DNA of 64,000 bases from Desulfurispira natronophila (GTDB lineage Bacteria > Chrysiogenota > Chrysiogenetes > Chrysiogenales > Chrysiogenaceae), in the NCBI RefSeq assembly GCF_014203025.1, contig NZ_JACHID010000003.1, positions 62,001-126,000 on the forward strand, given 5' to 3'. Position 1 is the stretch's first letter. The number at the start of each line of letters is the position of its first letter. The notes below the pieces were generated by a model, which had not been told where the DNA came from, searched no databases, and saw only the letters and a list, made by a program, of their open reading frames with translations. This document shows positions 61,099 through 64,000 of the stretch, one piece after another. The position numbers and the translations under genes are program-made.

Positions 61099-61307
61099 CA
61101 CTGTCAACGACTTGATTTATTGTATATTGATCAGGTTGACAAATGAGAAAAAGCAGTTGAAATATGAATCGATTCATGACAGATTGCTCTACTTGCAGGG
61201 CAGCCTTGGGTGTTTAATAATTAAAATTAAGCCAATTGCCTTTTCTTATGGCTGCCAGTGCAGGTTTCACCAGCAACTCATTTGCGACCGCTCGCTGGCC
61301 TTGGCAG

Positions 61308-61334
61308 CTTGATGGTCTTTCGCTCGCCATCAAG
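61308..61334. repeat. Palindrome in the pit-nifS gap
   Basis: CTTGATGG (61308-61315) pairs perfectly with CCATCAAG (61327-61334) over an 11-nt loop (TCTTTCGCTCG); flanks GGCAG/CTCGCTGC extend the symmetry weakly. No T-run. The rest of 61099-61424 (326 bp) shows no gene. Confidence 0.5.
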
Positions 61335-61406
61335 GCTCGCTGCTTGAGAGCTGGTGCCTCCTCAAAAGTGTGCACGACATCTGAGCGTAGACTGTCACTA
61401 CCATAA

Positions 61407-62630
<1,224 letters not shown>

Positions 62631-62655
62631 CAGCAAACACGTACGGAAAAGGAAC

Positions 62656-63621
62656 ATGGGAAAAAAAGACTTGCTTGGCGGTTCACTGTGGGATGAATAC
62701 TCCCAAGAGGTGAATCGACGAATGGCTGAACCCGAACACCGGGGCGATATAACAGAAGTTCAGGCACTCAAGATGGGTGGCAAGCTTATAGTGGCAGACT
62801 ACGGTGCCGAATCGTGCGGTGACGCTGTTCGCCTTTTTTGGGTGGTTGATCCTGCGACAGATCGGATCCTGGACTGTAAGTTCAAGAGTTTTGGCTGCGG
62901 CACCGCTATAGCTTCCAGTGATATTATGGCGGAGCTGTGCATAGGTAAAACCGTAGATGAGGCAATTAAAATAACAAACATTGATGTTGAGTATGCCCTG
63001 CGAGATAACCCGGATACACCGGCGGTACCACCCCAAAAAATGCACTGCAGTGTCATGGCCTACGATGTTATCAAACGGGCGGCATCTATCTATAAAAATG
63101 TAGACGAGTCCACTCTGGAAGATGAAGTGATCGTTTGTGAATGTGCCCGGGTCTCTCTTGGTACTATAGAAGAGGTTATACGTCTGAATGATCTGAAAAC
63201 CGTAGAGGGTATTACTGACTACACCAAAGCAGGGGCCTTTTGTAAATCGTGTATTCAGCCTGGTGGCCATGAAAAACGTGAACATTACCTGGTGGATATT
63301 CTTAAGCGAGTGCGAGCAGAAATAGATGCCAGCCAGATTCGCGAACAGGCAACAACAAGAGATTTCAAGGCTATGTCTTTGGTGGGGAAAATCAAAGCTA
63401 TCGATGATGTTCTCAGTGCTCACGTAAAGCCTACGCTGGCCCGGGATGGGGGCAATGTAGAGCTGGTTGATATTAAAGAGGGTGAAGACGAGATTCTCGT
63501 CTTTATTCAGTATTCCGGTGCCTGTGCTGGTTGTGCCAGCAGTGGTACTGCAACCCTGCAGATGATTTTGGGGATTTTGCGCAAAGAACTGGACGAGCGT
63601 ATTATGGTAGTTCCGGTCTGA
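62656..63621 (+). CDS. nifU: Fe-S scaffold protein NifU (three-domain form)
   Basis: 321 aa from ATG 62656 (AAAGGA upstream). Three domains: an IscU-like scaffold (~1-125) with C in AESCGDAVRLFW, DCKFKSFGCGTAIASS and AELCIGKTV; a central [2Fe-2S] domain (~135-200) with VCECARVSLGTIEEVIRLND and GAFCKSCIQPGGH; and a C-terminal Nfu-like domain (~245-321) with RDGGNVELVD and the cluster-binding C-A-G-C in SGACAGCASS. This is the complete modular NifU. It builds clusters with sulfur from NifS and passes them to client proteins. Confidence 0.96.
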   Translation: MGKKDLLGGSLWDEYSQEVNRRMAEPEHRGDITEVQALKMGGKLIVADYGAESCGDAVRLFWVVDPATDRILDCKFKSFGCGTAIASSDIMAELCIGKTVDEAIKITNIDVEYALRDNPDTPAVPPQKMHCSVMAYDVIKRAASIYKNVDESTLEDEVIVCECARVSLGTIEEVIRLNDLKTVEGITDYTKAGAFCKSCIQPGGHEKREHYLVDILKRVRAEIDASQIREQATTRDFKAMSLVGKIKAIDDVLSAHVKPTLARDGGNVELVDIKEGEDEILVFIQYSGACAGCASSGTATLQMILGILRKELDERIMVVPV

Positions 63622-63666
63622 CTGTAGCTGCCGGATACCAAAACTCACTGACAAAGGTTCTTACCC

Positions 63667-64000
63667 ATGGGATTTTTTCAATCGTTGCGTTGTATGAAGG
63701 AAGATATTGATTCAGTTTTTGCCCGGGATCCTGCTGCCCGAAACACCCTTGAGGTTGTAACCTGCTATCCAGGTTTGCACTCTATCTGGATGCATCGGGT
63801 TTCACACTGGTTATGGAAACGCCGTCTGTACTTGGTAGCACGTTTGCACTCCCATTTGGCGCGTTTTTTGACTGGTATTGAAATTCATCCTGGCGCCAAA
63901 ATTGGTCGACGCTTTTTTATCGACCACGGCATGGGAGTGGTCATAGGGCAAACAGCAGAGATAGGCGACGATGTGACGCTATACCATCAAGTCACACTGG
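63667..64000 (+). CDS. cysE: Serine O-acetyltransferase CysE, N-terminal part (cut by window edge)
   Basis: Translated 111 codons from ATG 63667: [20 protein letters not shown], then [20 protein letters not shown] and [12 protein letters not shown], then the left-handed beta-helix start [45 protein letters not shown]. The catalytic region ([18 protein letters not shown], H in YHQVTLG) is that of SAT. Makes O-acetylserine from serine and acetyl-CoA for cysteine. It lacks the long N-terminal domain of E. coli CysE, like the short SATs of many bacteria. 45 bp after nifU on the same strand. The rest lies outside the window. Confidence 0.95.
   Translation, partial: MGFFQSLRCMKEDIDSVFARDPAARNTLEVVTCYPGLHSIWMHRVSHWLWKRRLYLVARLHSHLARFLTGIEIHPGAKIGRRFFIDHGMGVVIGQTAEIGDDVTLYHQVTL

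Overview
This looks like a chromosomal window from a motile, diderm, respiring bacterium. The housekeeping genes support that: a chemoreceptor, a CheZ-type phosphatase, guaBA, rsmH, a PiT phosphate transporter with a PhoU-like partner, a NicO nickel/cobalt transporter, and a nifS-nifU-cysE cluster. The CheZ type and the modular NifU with its NifS recall Campylobacterota, Deferribacterota or Chrysiogenota rather than enterics. I cannot name a species; Chrysiogenota is only a guess.

Layout. (1) 1-3.1 kb: signalling genes, namely a Cache-type chemoreceptor cut by the window edge, an OmpR-type response regulator and a REC-GGDEF diguanylate cyclase. (2) 3.1-48 kb: a large accessory and defence island. 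It opens with a tandem ~200-bp repeat and a resolvase broken by one stop codon. It then carries a WYL regulator with a divergent frameshifted gene, a hipA relic, two intact hipBA toxin-antitoxin operons, a Fic AMP-transferase and an unrecognised four-gene operon. Next come an AddAB-like helicase-nuclease pair, an AbiE-type toxin-antitoxin pair, and a 12-kb operon of an unknown 262-aa protein, a SNF2 helicase, a type III-like Mod methylase, a GxxExxY protein, a DUF1016 nuclease, a Res subunit and a small protein. The island ends with a DUF6933 protein, a methyltransferase, an HNH protein, sbcDC, a DUF4236/TPR gene, yefM-yoeB and many relics. (3) 48-64 kb: stable core genome: cheZ-like/J-domain/rsmH, tRNA-Pro, guaBA, a membrane protein, nicO, an HD hydrolase, phoU-like/pit, nifS-nifU and the start of cysE.

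Regulatory signals tie the island together. A 15-bp inverted repeat of the form YGACR-N5-TGTCS lies in three divergent promoter regions: WYL/5888, four-gene operon/AddAB-like, and AbiE/SNF2-Mod-Res. This suggests one WYL-controlled regulon. A separate 44-45-bp element is shared by the AddAB-like and SNF2-Mod-Res promoters. A near-identical 45-bp palindrome sits in front of both hipBA-1 and the AbiE pair, two unrelated toxin-antitoxin systems.

The island also shows decay and reshuffling. A ~3-kb segment (DUF4236 gene to a PNPOx-like gene) is tandemly duplicated, with both genes collapsed in the second copy. There are relics of HipA, a UvrD-like helicase, a winged-helix C-terminus, a WYL protein, a chemoreceptor and a frameshifted BLUF photoreceptor. 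The mod gene has an AT-rich central block and several short repeats inside its coding sequence. All function calls rest on reading motifs by eye; no database search was run.
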